A stretch of 64,000 nt of DNA from Actinernus sp. WN-2022 (GCA_030867875.1 JAOWCC010000655.1:6487083-6551082); one strand, 5' to 3'; shown: positions 1-10,577, counted from the stretch's first letter. Notes: generated from the sequence alone by a model not told the origin. Made by a program: numbers and translations.

Positions 1-3000
1 ACGATGGTGCCTGATTCTAGTTTTCAATTTATTTCGAAAGTAAAGTGCTGTTTTCAGATTCTTTCGAGTTATATTCCCATCTCATGATGTGCAAACAATG
101 ATGTTAACGAAACCCAACACTGCGGTTATATCGCATCAGATTGTTTACTAAATTGAAATCTTGGTGGCGGCCAAATTGCTATAGAAAACTTGCTACAAAA
201 ACTCAATTAAAATCGCTCGATATCAGAGAAGTTACGTTGATGATTTAGAGGTTGATAACCCCATTAATTTTGGAGGAAATGTACATTTTCTGAGGCCTAC
301 AATCAGCGAGGAAAATTGTACTGGTAATATTTGACAGATCAGACATGCATAACTAATTAGGCGATTTTTTTTATCACAGGCGTTGCGGGCAGGCGTTCCT
401 TCCCTTCTCCTCCCATCCCCCTACTTCCTTTTTGTCCTCGCGAGAAATTATTTTAATAAAAAAAAATTCAAGACCCCTGTTAGCCTGCAAATTTTCTTTT
501 TAAAGCAACCCCCTTTGGTATCCAATTAATTTTCAAGATCCCTCTACAGTACCTTAAAATATTTTGGTACCCCCCTTTTCTCCAAATTTTTTTTACAATA
601 CCCCCATTTTCTCCACCACCCCCCTCCAAGTTAAATAATGACTGGTCCCTTATCAATTAAACATCTTAGACCACCAACAAAATAAATGTTTTCTGATCAA
701 CATTATGTAACATATAATACAAGTTGCATGAATTAACCAATATGACATTGCAATCAACACTGTAAAGCCTTTATATGCTTTCTTATTAATAAAAAAAACT
801 TTATACCATATAGCTATCGTGTTATTATTTAGTAAATATAACTTTTTAAATGTCATTCTGGTTATACATTAGAAAAAATATTTTCAAGGGGGTGGGGGTG
901 GGCATGCCCCCTTGTCCCCCACTAGCTGCGGCCCTGTCATCTATATACACACCTTGACAATCTTAGACTCGTATAATTATGGCTCACATTCAGATTACTA
1001 ATGTGAATTATGTTATAAATACTTCTAATGTAATTATACAAATATAACTATCAGTACTACTCAATAAAATTGATAATCCCTATTTCATGATGTATGTATA
1101 AGCTGGCTAGTCTTCTCAGTTCAAGGTTAATATTATTTTCACCCATCGAGGATAAAAATTCCTGACGTTTCCCCAACTTTTCAGTGCATGACTAGACAAC
1201 AATTTTCATTGACCAAAACATTATTCGAATGAAGTGAAAGTCATTATCAAAACCTATAGCCTGCCCCCAGGGGGTACACCTGCCATACAGGTATATGCCA
1301 CACCAAAGAGTATGCTTTTCAAGCTGTTTTAGTCTGAAATAGGCTATACATTTTGCCTTTTTGGTCTGGAATAGGTTACGAATAGGTTTTCAGGGGAAAA
1401 CGAAGGCGTACATTTCCATTTATTTAGCTTGTAATGACAGAGATCAGTACAGGTCCGAAAAACGGTATGGAAAATCTTATATTTTGGTCTGAAATAGGGT
1501 CACCGCTTGGAGACCCAGGTGGCGCACCCCCACCCAAAATCTCAGAGGGGCCCTCAGCTTTACATTTGTATTACAAAAGCAGTAGACACACGTACCCACT
1601 GGGTACCTATTTTTCGGACATGAGCCCATGTCGCGACAAAGACCAAACAAGGATTTACACACTGAATTAATATTTGACATACAATGTTTTTTTTTCATTT
1701 TGGGTTAGTTTTAGCCGTTTCCTTTCGACTATCCTGGGCACTGCTAGTCATCTTACGTTAGAGGTATAGGCGTTATAGAGTCGACTCGCATGGAAACTAC
1801 ACGTGCAGACTGCTGTAAAATCTTAAATCCTATGCTAGATAGTTCTACAATTACGTCTCTACAGACCTCTACAATACCCAAAGCTTAGGAGAAAATAGAA
1901 ATATAACTACGACCGGTACTTCCTTCCTTAACCGAGTCTTTGTGGCTCTTGGAAGTTCAGTATTTTCTTTTCGCAGGAAAGAGTTGCCACTCGCACCCTT
2001 TTCATAAAAAAGTGCAACACAATTTATTATATCCACCACATGCCACCTAACGTCATCCGTAGCTTGTTCATCAGTAGCTTGTTCATCAGTGGCCATAATT
2101 TAAAACGAGGCTCACGAAGCCCCTACCCTGGATGGCAGAGGTTCTAAGATTATAATGCCCTCTCTAAGTAAAGGTCAGCGAGAAGACCGAGCAGCGAAGC
2201 GATGAGAAGGCGGAATAATCTCTGGCACTATTGCCGGCTTTTGGCGCTCCAAGTATGAATATCACTTCCATGCCAGACTAATCCCTTTTGATTGACACCT
2301 GAGAAACCAGTGAAATGTTCTTTTGACTAAACCGGTTTTGACCACGTCGGGTTTTATTCTTTTCTCTGATTGACAGATAAAGCGAACTGAAGTAAGACAA
2401 ATAAACAGATCGCGAAAATCCCGAATCCCGCCTCTCGGTGCCCCTATTTCCCGTATCCCGCAGCAAAAATCATCTATATCCCGCGTCCCGTCAAACGTTG
2501 AAATCCCGAAGTCCCGCCCCATTTTCTTTCATATCCCGAATCCCGTGTCCAAAAAATGCCCAATCCCGCATCCCGTAAAATAATAATAATAAAATAATAA
2601 TAATAAAACCTTGTGGACCCTCCTCGATGCGCCATTGCATTAAAGGCTTGCCGAATAAAGCTCTCCGAAACGTTTAGCGCGATATTATCATCTTTCTCGG
2701 TTATCTATTCAATTATTTTGCAAATAAGCCAACGCTTTCTGACCCGCGAAGAGACCAGTTCTGTTGATGACGTAACGTTTTATTCTCGTCCCAGTTCCCG
2801 AATGTGCGCGGAAATTATTATACATTTGGAAGTTTAGTCGCTAAAAAAATTATGAAAACATTTTTATTAAATATTTTCGGAATTTTCCCCTACCTTTTAA
2901 AGTCTAAGCTGTTTTTCTAAATCAGAGGCCAGATACCACGGAGTTGGGCAACGGTAGTCTTTGATAATTTTATAACAACATTACATTCTTACAACTCCAA

Positions 3001-3263
3001 TATACATACATTATATTCAATATATTGTTCTCTAGAATAATCAGTCCAGACATCAATCATAAAAGTCCACAAAATTTAAATCATGACTACCTGTGGCGTG
3101 GGTGGTTAGGGCGTGGTTTATCCTAAGCGAATTATAGGCGTTTTTATATAAAGTCACGTAGTTGATGACGTCACAAATTTGATTGACTTCGGATATTTGT
3201 GTTATATTTGGAACGTTGAGTACTCAGTTTCTGATTCCAAAGTGTTACATTTCCTGTTGATTC
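1..3263. other. Left flank without recognised gene; dispersed repeats
   Basis: No convincing coding exon was seen. The stretch holds low-complexity C-rich segments (about 380-620 and 885-935), a dispersed-repeat-like segment at about 1260-1560 rich in 'gtctgaaatagg', and a segment at 2400-2590 with repeated 'atcccg' words ending in an AATAAT microsatellite. Open frames of 60-86 codons occur but lack splice context or family motifs. Upstream exons of the possible plus-strand gene ending at 4406 could lie here, but I could not identify them. Confidence 0.5.
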
Positions 3264-3969
3264 TTATTACATTTACGGTTAACTTTTTTTTATTACATTG
3301 ACGGTTAACTTTTTTTATTACATTGACGGTTAACTTTTTTTATTACATTGACGGTTAACTTTTTTTTATTACATTGACGGTTAACTTTTTTTTATTACAT
3401 TGACGGTTAACTTTTTTTATTACATTGACGGTTAACTTTTTTTATTACATTGACGGTTAACTTTTTTTTATTACATTGACGGTTAACTTTTTTTATTACA
3501 TTGACGGTTAACTTTTTTTATTACATTGACGGTTAACTTTTTTTATTACATTGACGGTTAACTTTTTTTATTACATTGACGGTTAACTTTTTTTTATTAC
3601 ATTGACGGTTAACTTTTTTTATTACATTGACGGTTAACTTTTTTTATTACATTGACGGTTAACTTTTTTTTATTACATTGACGGTTAACTTTTTTTTATT
3701 ACATTGACGGTTAACTTTTTTTATTACATTGACGGTTAACTTTTTTTATTACATTGACGGTTAACTTTTTTTTATTACATTGACGGTTAACTTTTTTTTA
3801 TTACATTGACGGTTAACTTTTTTTTATTACATTGACGGTTAACTTTTTTTATTACATTGACGGTTAACTTTTTTTATTACATTGACGGTTAACTTTTTTT
3901 TATTACATTGACGGTTAACTTTTTTTTATTACATTGACGGTTAACTTTTTTTTATTACATTGACGGTTG
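3264..3969. repeat. 25-bp minisatellite, about 28 copies
   Basis: The unit is attacattgacggttaac followed by seven or eight T, so copies are 25 or 26 bp. Copies are almost identical apart from T-run length. The two edge copies carry 'atttacgg' instead of 'attgacgg'. Every unit contains the palindrome GTTAAC. No gene overlaps it. Confidence 0.95.
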
Positions 3970-4240
3970 ATTGTTATTACATTTACGGTTAGTATTACAT
4001 TTGCTGGCGTTTTACATTTAGCGGTAGCTAGTCCAACTTAATTGGCTTTGGCGAACTAAATGCTTATCTTTATTAACTCAAATGTATTTGCTACTGACTG
4101 TCAATGCATAAATTAACATATAACTGTTCATGAGAGTAGTCAGATAAAGCACTGTAGTACAAAATAATATTCAGTAAAGTAAGGTAAGGAAAAGACAACT
4201 CAGTGATAACAATGTTATGATATTGATCTGTTTCTTTCAG

Positions 4241-4406
4241 GAGAGAGAATGAAGAATTTGAAATGAAGGAAATTACTCTGACTGCTTTCGCCGCAATTGA
4301 TGACACTTCAATGTCATTGTCAAGAGCAAGAGTTGAGACTGAACTGCAAAGTAGTTCAACGAACCTGAGAATAGAACAGCGCCGATCCCATCTTGTAGAC
4401 AAATAA
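4241..4406 (+). CDS. Possible terminal exon of an unidentified plus-strand gene
   Basis: A pyrimidine-rich acceptor (gtttctttcag, ending at 4240) is followed by an open frame with phase one left over from an upstream exon. It reads about 54 residues, beginning RENEEFEMKEITLTAF and ending RRSHLVDK, then a TAA at 4404-4406. The composition (acidic start, Ser/Arg-rich tail) looks like a cytoplasmic C-terminus. Codon structure, acceptor and stop agree, but no upstream exon was found, no family is recognised, and a longer open frame exists on the opposite strand. Treat it as a candidate only. Confidence 0.35.
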
Positions 4407-4669
4407 TTGCATTTTAAAATACATTCCTCATGAATTGTAGTGGACATCACATAAATGCCCGTTCGTACTTGGCTGTACTCGGCAAATCCATTTGAAATGC
4501 GTTGGATATCTTATCTTGTCAATCATAAAAGTTCAAAGGAAATTTAACCAATAATAGTTAGTTAAGTATTATAGGAATGGTTCATGTCAAATCTGACAGT
4601 TAGTTTATACCAAAAAATAAGGGTACAGGTATATTGCTAGTCATGAAGTTGCGAGTTGCTTAGTTGCGA

Positions 4670-5185
4670 GTTGTATTTTTTAATGTAGGGTTAGGATTTG
4701 GATTAGCGGTGATGTATTTATAAAACCCAAAATTAGTGACTAGCTCTAAACACCCTAAATTAGTTAGCCACCCGTTGTTGACGGTTAGGGTATTTTGAAA
4801 TATAGGGTTAGGATTTGCATTAGTTCATATATATAGGGAGAACGAAGAAGCATGTGTTGTTTAGTGATCAGCCCTAAAAACTCATATTAGTAACTAGCTC
4901 TTAACACCATAAATTCAGTGAGCTAAATAAGTGAGCACCCGTTGTTGACGGTTAGGGTATTTTTAATGTAGGGTTAGGATTTGCATTAGTTCATATATAT
5001 AGGGAGAACGAAGAAGCATGTGTTGTTTAGTGATCAGCCCGAAAAACTCATATTAGTGACTAGCTCTAAACACCATAAATTCAGTGAGCTAAATGAGTGA
5101 ACACCCGTTGTTGACGGTTAGGGTATTTTTAAATGTAGGGTTAGGATTTTGGATTCGCAACTCGGAACTGCAACTAGCAACTTCG
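4670..5185. repeat. About 166-bp tandem duplication with GTTAGGG words
   Basis: Two full units (about 4776-4941 and 4942-5107) and a third partial unit (5108-5185) share 'tgttgacggttagggtat', 'tagggttaggattt' and 'agggagaacgaagaagcat'. A diverged start is seen at 4670-4775. The GTTAGGG and GGGTTAGG words resemble the metazoan telomere repeat but are not head-to-tail hexamers. Confidence 0.85.
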
Positions 5186-5731
5186 TGACCAGCATATTTC
5201 CCACACTCAAAAAATAATGTTTTCTTTCCTAAATATTGTCCTGCTTTGGTCCAGGAACAATGAAACATTTGGAGGCTAATTGAAGATTGTTTGAAAATTT
5301 CAGGCAGTTGTCAGACATCACAGTTGCACTGGAACTAGTCGACCGATGACACGATTTGAGGCAAAACTTTGGCCAAAACACTACAAATCTGCGAACGGGT
5401 CCTAATCAATAGCTGAATTGCTGTAAATGAACAGTAGGGTTCTTCTCATAGCTTGTCCTCGCAAAAAAAGTAGCCCAGGAGTTTTGATGCGGCCTATATA
5501 GGCGAAGGAATGAAATATTTCGGAATGAAAATGTTATAGCAGTCAGCCTTAAAGCTCGAAGTTTATCAGGACGAAGCTCAGGGTTAATTATCAACTCACT
5601 AAAGAGACTAAGAGCGAGTAGCTTTACTTTTGTAAATACGGTTAAGGCACTTTGTCGAAAAGTTCGAAAAATAAATAGATGGCCCAAAAAACGGGGGGGG
5701 GGGGGGGGGGAGGGGATGTTATACTCCCATA
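5186..5731. other. No gene recognised
   Basis: Apparently unique DNA. It contains a G-homopolymer at 5693-5710. The open frame on the minus strand at 5406-5687 has no splice signals or motifs that I can support. Confidence 0.4.
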
Positions 5732-6110
5732 CTAATTCATACGGGTATGTGCCGCCCCATAAAAGGGTACACTTATCGAAATGTTTATCCTTGAATAGCT
5801 AGGGTCAGGATTTATAACTCTGGGCAGCAAACCATCGTCATAACGTTGCGGGAGTACCCTTCCCCCTCGGAACCAAACATAAAATCGTTCCAAACTTTCA
5901 TTGCTAGAATCAAGGCCATAACAGAAACATATGTCACACAATGTAAACGGGTCACACAGCATCCATGGTAACGCCTTTCCCATGGGGATCACGAGCTTCA
6001 TTCATTCGTTAACTGTTATATCAGCACGTGACTGTATTCTATCAGCACGTGACTGTGTTATATGAGCACGTGACAATTTCCTGCAAAAGGCCTATTATTG
6101 AAGCAACTGA
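5732..6110 (-). repeat. Dispersed repeat family C, copy 1, with triplicated CACGTG motif
   Basis: This shares long blocks with 17940-18183, 30424-30680, 39190-39430, 47495-47770 and 55140-55250. Shared words are 'atatcagcacgtgact', 'cccatggg' and 'gcaaaagggcctatt'. In this copy the 'atcagcacgtgactgt' block is present three times (6023-6074). It is probably a non-autonomous mobile element; no coding capacity was seen. Confidence 0.7.
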
Positions 6111-6513
6111 GATTTAAATGCAAAACCATATTTATTGCCGTAACTGATGAAAATTGGATTGTGTAGTTAAAATTACACTTTTAGAAACCGAATAATACGG
6201 TTTGTAAACAAAAGTTAGTTTTATTTGTAGGCAACCACATCACCTAGGCAACGATTTATTCATATTTGCCGATTGCTCTATAAAAGTTACGTGTTTATGG
6301 TATATATCGCGGGTGGTTATATATGCATGATTGTTAGAAGTTGTGAATGGTAGGTTGAAGTACAAACTGTAGACTAGCTCACGTTAATTATCCACTGTTC
6401 GGCCAGAGTCAGAAAGGCAATGATTTGCGAGAACACGCCTATCACGTACCCAATCTAGAATTGATAGTTATAAAATGAGGCGCCGTGTTATATCGGTAGA
6501 TATATTTTATTAA

Positions 6514-6723
6514 TCAGTGTCTATGCTGGGGTATAAAAAGACCATTATTAATGAATTTTAGATTTGCATATAAAATATAGGAATAGATGACAGTGTAATA
6601 GAGTTTCTTCAGTTGTTGAAGAGATACGTAATGCCTAAGTTTAGAGATAATGCCAATGTGTTTGCAATTCGTGAACAGACATAAGAAGCATGTCCAGGTT
6701 ATGGAGCCATCGATAAACACACC
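6514..6723 (-). pseudogene. Non-LTR retrotransposon reverse transcriptase fragment
   Basis: The minus-strand reading gives GVFIDGSITW, then HIGIISKLRHYVSLQQLKKLYYTVIYSYILYA. This matches the pattern of the thumb region at the end of the reverse transcriptase domain in jockey/CR1-like LINEs (GVxIDxxLxW...ISKxxGILxKLRxxxP...LYxSLIxPYLxYxxxxWG). It is only about 70 residues, lacks the catalytic YADD region and is a dead fragment. The start of this fragment is what was amplified into the neighbouring 90-bp satellite. Confidence 0.75.
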
Positions 6724-7586
6724 AGTGCATATAAGCCCTAGCCAGTTATCTCTGATATCACTTGTACATGAAGTGCATGGATAGTCCATCGATAAACACA
6801 CCTAAATACTTAAAGTGCATATAAGCCCTAGCCAGTTATCTCTGATATCACTTGTACATGAAGTGCATGGATAGTCCATCGATAAACACACCTAAGTACT
6901 TAAAGTGCATATAAGCCCTAGCCAGTTATCTCTGATATCACTTGTACATGAAGTGCATATGCATGGATAGGCCAACGATAAACACACCTATAAGTACTTA
7001 AAGTGCATATAAGCCCTAGCCAGTTATCTCTGATATCACTTGTACATGAAGTGCATGGATAGTCCATCGATAAACACACCTAAGTACTTAAAGTGCATAT
7101 AAGCCCTAGCCAGTTATCTCTGATATCACTTGTACATGAAGTGCATGGATAGTCCATCGATAAACACACCTAAGTACTTAAAGTGCATATAAGCCCTAGC
7201 CAGTTATCTCTGATATCACTTGTACATGAAGTGCATGGATAGTCCATCGATAAATACACCTAAGTACTTAAAGTGCATATAAGCCCTAGCCAGTTATCTC
7301 TGATATCACTTGTACATGAAGTGCATGGATAGTCCATCGATAAACACACCTAAGTACTTAAAGTGCATATAAGCCCTAGCCAGTTATCTCTGATATCACT
7401 TGTACATGAAGTGCATGGATAGTCCATCGATAAACACACCTAAGTACTTAAAGTGCATATAAGCCCTAGCCAGTTATCTCTGATATCACTTGTACATGAA
7501 GTGCATGGATAGTCCATCGATAAACACACCTAAGTACTTAAAGTGCATATAAGCCCTAGCCAGTTATCTCTGATATCACTTGTACA
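6724..7586. repeat. 90-bp satellite array derived from a LINE, truncated by assembly gap
   Basis: About ten copies of a 90-bp unit. The junction word 'taaagtgcatataagccc' recurs at 6811, 6901, 6999, 7089 and then every 90 bases. One copy has an 8-bp insertion near 6960. On the minus strand each unit reads KYLGVFIDG, the same reverse-transcriptase motif as at 6723, followed by a stop, so the satellite grew from inside a retrotransposon. The array runs into the N gap, so its true length is unknown. Confidence 0.9.
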
Positions 7587-7686
7587 NNNNNNNNNNNNNN
7601 NNNNNNNNNNNNNNNNNNNNNNNNNNNNNNNNNNNNNNNNNNNNNNNNNNNNNNNNNNNNNNNNNNNNNNNNNNNNNNNNNNNNNN
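7587..7686. other. Assembly gap (100 N)
   Basis: Exactly 100 N, a typical placeholder for a gap of unknown size. It interrupts the 90-bp satellite. Any exon of the PRDM9-like gene lying here would be missing. Confidence 0.99.
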
Positions 7687-7837
7687 TACCAGAGTCTTCT
7701 CTCGGAGTAGCCGCCATCTTGGATCTGACCGAGAAGACCCTGGGAACGAGGTTGATATTTACGAACTAGCAATCCGGGTTTCACTATAAAACAATGAACA
7801 AACTTAGGACTTATAAACTGATCATTACCTTAGTTAC

Positions 7838-7970
7838 CTTTCTCCTCTGAATTTTCCCTGGCGATTTTAGCGACGACCTATTCGTCCAGTTTTTCAACTC
7901 GGTCGCCAGCGGCTCTATTTCCTCTAAATCATCTACATCACTATGTTCTGAAGAATCTGATTGCAGATTT
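7838..7970 (-). pseudogene. Coding-like fragment, acidic linker plus basic segment, possibly transposon-derived
   Basis: The minus strand reads QSDSSEHSDVDDLEEIEPLA, then TELKNWTNRSSLKSPGKIQRRK, and ends at a good donor (AAG|GTAACT, GT at 7837-7836). The upstream side is closed by an in-frame stop around 7970. The style (acidic stretch, then an ELxxW segment) reminds me of short proteins repeated in cnidarian genomes, which I suspect are transposon-related; I cannot name the family. It lies antisense and upstream of the PRDM9-like exons, so it is not part of that gene. Confidence 0.4.
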
Positions 7971-8562
7971 TAGGTCGTTATTTCCTAAACCACAGCACAA
8001 TTCGCAGTGGAAGAAAATGTATGGGTTCGAAGCAACTTGAGAACGATGCGTTAAAGTGTATGACGTCACATACGCTAAAAAATGACTAGGCATTCCTCGC
8101 CCACGGGAACGGATTCGCGTAATGGCGAACGTGATTTTGACGGTAAACTCTCTTTAAAATGTTTTTTCACTGATTTGGATATTTCCTACCACTGTTCTTA
8201 TGGAATACAAAAAAAGTGGCAAAAGAAATGGTCAAATTTCGTCGTAGTGGCACTTTAAAATACACCTATTTCAAATATAACGTTTTTTTCCCAGACAAAC
8301 GACATTCCCAGACCAAAAGTAGATTGTGGTTGTAGTCTGGTAAATTTGTTTGTTTTTGGGTCAAAAGCTTCAAGACGAATCAATGGTCTCCTGCCAATCG
8401 ATTACTGTAGTTTATCCGTTTCGCACAACTGGACATTATAACCACAATGCATTTCGGTCTGAGAATATCGCGTGTCGTTTGTAATTGTCCGGGAAAAAAA
8501 ACATTTTTTTAAATAGTGTCCTAGAACATTGCTTTTTGTTTAAAAAAAATAGGTAACGAAAG
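7971..8562 (+). other. Intron or upstream DNA of the PRDM9-like gene
   Basis: No exon encoding the first half of the PR/SET domain was recognised here. The acceptor for the next exon is best placed at 8561-8562 (gaaAG). An alternative AG at 8551-8552 would bring an in-frame TAA (8554-8556) into the exon and is therefore unlikely. Confidence 0.4.
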
Positions 8563-8815
8563 ATGGAAAATTCCACTACTTTGTTTGATGGATACGATGA
8601 AACAACCAGTAACTGGATGAGATTCGTGAACTGTTCACGTTGTGAACGCGAACAGAACCTGGTAGCATTACAGTACCGTGGAGAGATTTATTACCGCAGC
8701 TACAAGGAGATTCCAGTGGGAACAGAGCTTCTGGTGTGGTATGGAGATAAGTACGCCGAGGATCTGGGGATATCAGTAGATACTGATACGCTGAAAGATC
8801 AAGATCCCGTAAGAG
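8563..8815 (+). CDS. PRDM9-like protein, exon encoding the C-terminal half of the PR/SET domain
   Basis: PRDM9 is a histone H3 K4/K36 methyltransferase that marks meiotic recombination hotspots. This exon reads ...DETTSNWMRFVNCSRCEREQ, then NLVALQYRGEIYYRSYKEIP and VGTELLVWYGDKYAEDLGI. It matches the end of the PRDM9/PRDM7 PR/SET domain, including the NWMRxVNC core and the LLVWYG motif whose tyrosine lies in the catalytic pocket in mammals. I chose the donor at 8816 (G|GTAGCC), which leaves one base that joins in frame to the next exon. The consensus-like GTAAGA at 8809 would break the frame. The ATG at 8563 is internal to the protein, not a start. KRAB, SSXRD and the first half of SET are not visible in the window. 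Confidence 0.85.
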
Positions 8816-9199
8816 GTAGCCAAGCTTTCTTTCTTCTCCGTATAATAATATATACATACAATAGGATATCCTAAAAACAAACCTGTGAGATCCCAATTGG
8901 CTAACGAGATTGGATAAGATAACTTATGACTCTGTAGAGCAAGCTACTGATTCCGATAACTGATACACTCGAAAATTAAAGTGAAATCGATGAAAATAAT
9001 ACAACGTAATAATCGACATTTCCAATAACGCATTCCTCCTCCCCCCCCCCCCCCCCTCCCCTCCCCCCCCCCCCCCCCCCCCCCATGTTTTTTTAGATAA
9101 TTTATGACTAAATAGAAAAGCGTATTAAGCTAGGGAAGCTGAATGTTTTGATGTCAGAAGAAATTAATATTATACATATCTATTGATTATTTCCTGTAG
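8816..9199 (+). other. Intron of the PRDM9-like gene with poly-C tract
   Basis: The intron is closed by cctgtAG at 9199. It contains a long C homopolymer broken by a few T at about 9041-9084, which is prone to length and assembly error. Confidence 0.75.
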
Positions 9200-10065
9200 G
9201 AAATACGCAGCGTGGATACAAATGTATGAAGTGTAACAAGTGCTTCACATCATCCAACATGCTACTTAGTCACGTAAAGTATGTCTGCTTCATTCCACCG
9301 ACAAAGAAAGAGTTAAAGTGTCAAATGTGCTTGCTACAGTGTTCTACAGCGAAGGATCTCACTGAACATCTCGAGACTCACTGTACTAAGACGTCACTGA
9401 AAGAGTGTCCATTGTGTAAGAAGATGTCTACAACACACGAGAATATGATAAGGCACTTACGATGTCACACAGGGTATAGACCGTATGAATGTGAACATTG
9501 CAAAAACACATTTAATAGGTCAGGTCATCTTAAAACACATTTACGTACCCATACTGGTGAGAAACCTTACCAGTGTACATTCTGTGACAAGGCGTTTAAT
9601 GGGTCAGGTGATCTTAAAAAACATTTACGTATCCATACTGGTGAGAAACCTTACCAGTGTACATACTGTGACAAGGCATTTAATGGGTCAGGTCATCTTA
9701 AAACACATTTACGTACCCATACTGGTGAGAAACCTTACCAGTGTACATTCTGTGACAAGGCATTTAATCGGTCAGGTGATCTTAAAAAACATTTACGTAT
9801 CCATACTGGTGAGAAACCTTACCAGTGTACATACTGTGACAAGGCATTTAATCAGTCAGGTGATCTTAAAAAACATTTACGTATCCATACTGGTGATAAA
9901 CCGTACCAGTGTACATACTGTGACAAGGCATTTAATGAGTCGGGTAATCTTAAAAGACATTTACGTATCCATACTGGTGATAAAACTTACCAGTGTACAT
10001 TCTGTGACAAGGCATTTAATCGGTCAGGTGTTCTTAAAACACATTTACGTATCCATGATCAATAG
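9200..10065 (+). CDS. PRDM9-like protein, terminal exon with C2H2 zinc-finger array
   Basis: After splicing the frame reads GNTQRGYKCMKCNKCFTSSN, then about ten fingers and a TAG at 10063-10065. The first three fingers (about 9217-9475) are diverged; the first is CCHC-like. Fingers 4-10 (from about 9484) are 28-residue units with the consensus QCT[FY]CDKAFN.SG.LK.HLR, joined by HTGEKP or HTGDKP linkers. Helix residues at -1, 3 and 6 are R-H-T, G-D-K, G-H-T, R-D-K, Q-D-K, E-N-R and R-V-T, while the framework is nearly constant at DNA level. Variation limited to base-contacting residues in a homogenised terminal-exon array is typical of PRDM9. A generic ZNF is unlikely given the upstream PR/SET exon in the same frame. 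Confidence 0.9.
9484..10060 (+). repeat. 84-bp coding minisatellite (zinc-finger units)
   Basis: Seven consecutive 84-bp units encode fingers 4-10. Unit-to-unit changes fall mainly on the codons for helix positions -1, 3 and 6, plus alternation of Phe/Tyr in CT[FY]C and Thr/Ile before the last His. Two unit types (TTC with GAT, TAC with CAT and so on) appear to have been copied in pairs, suggesting unequal exchange or gene conversion of two-finger blocks. Confidence 0.9.
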
Positions 10066-10162
10066 GAACATTATATAATTCGATACACGTGATCATGCAC
10101 ACTTGCTGGCAGGTTCTTTTTATTTGTAAATACTACATGATCATTATTGAATAATTCTGCGA

Positions 10163-10168
10163 AATAAA
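10163..10168 (+). terminator. Polyadenylation signal AATAAA of the PRDM9-like gene
   Basis: A canonical AATAAA about 98 bases after the stop codon, in the same orientation. A second AATAAA-like run follows near 10220. Positional evidence only. Confidence 0.6.
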
Positions 10169-10577
10169 GTAGATTTGTACAAACAGGAATCATCATATAT
10201 TCATGTCTGTCTTAAAGAGTAATAATAAAAGTATTATCTTGGCAAATTGTTCGAAGAAAGGGCGGTCATCGATCAGAGAACTGGCTACAGGCTACATAAA
10301 TTAGATAATCGGCTTGAAAGACATGGAAACACAATGTTGTAGCGAATTAGCTTAGATTGATTTATCTTGTTTTTCAAAGTTGACGTTAGCGAAATTACCT
10401 AACATCTTACGAAAGAACTAGGAGTTTGTCGTATATTGATTTGGTTACAATTAAAGTCAAGACAGCCGAAAAGTTTGCAGTACTTTGGCAAATTCAGCCG
10501 AAAATTGCTCTTACAATTCACTCGCAGGAAAGCTAATGTTTTCTTAAAGGGAACCTATGCATGCCTAAATATATTGC

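Noticed and set aside
4091..4450. 119-codon minus-strand frame beginning MMSTTIHEEC
   Set aside because: Antisense to the more exon-like plus reading at 4241-4406; no domain, no splice sites, composition resembles translated antisense.
4670..5185. Interstitial telomere array
   Set aside because: GTTAGGG words occur once or twice per 166-bp unit, not as consecutive hexamers.
3264..7586. CRISPR-like arrays
   Set aside because: The repeats are head-to-tail without unique spacers and the genome is clearly eukaryotic.
9485..10078. 197-codon second frame over the zinc-finger exon
   Set aside because: A +1 shadow of the zinc-finger frame, open because of the 84-bp periodicity.
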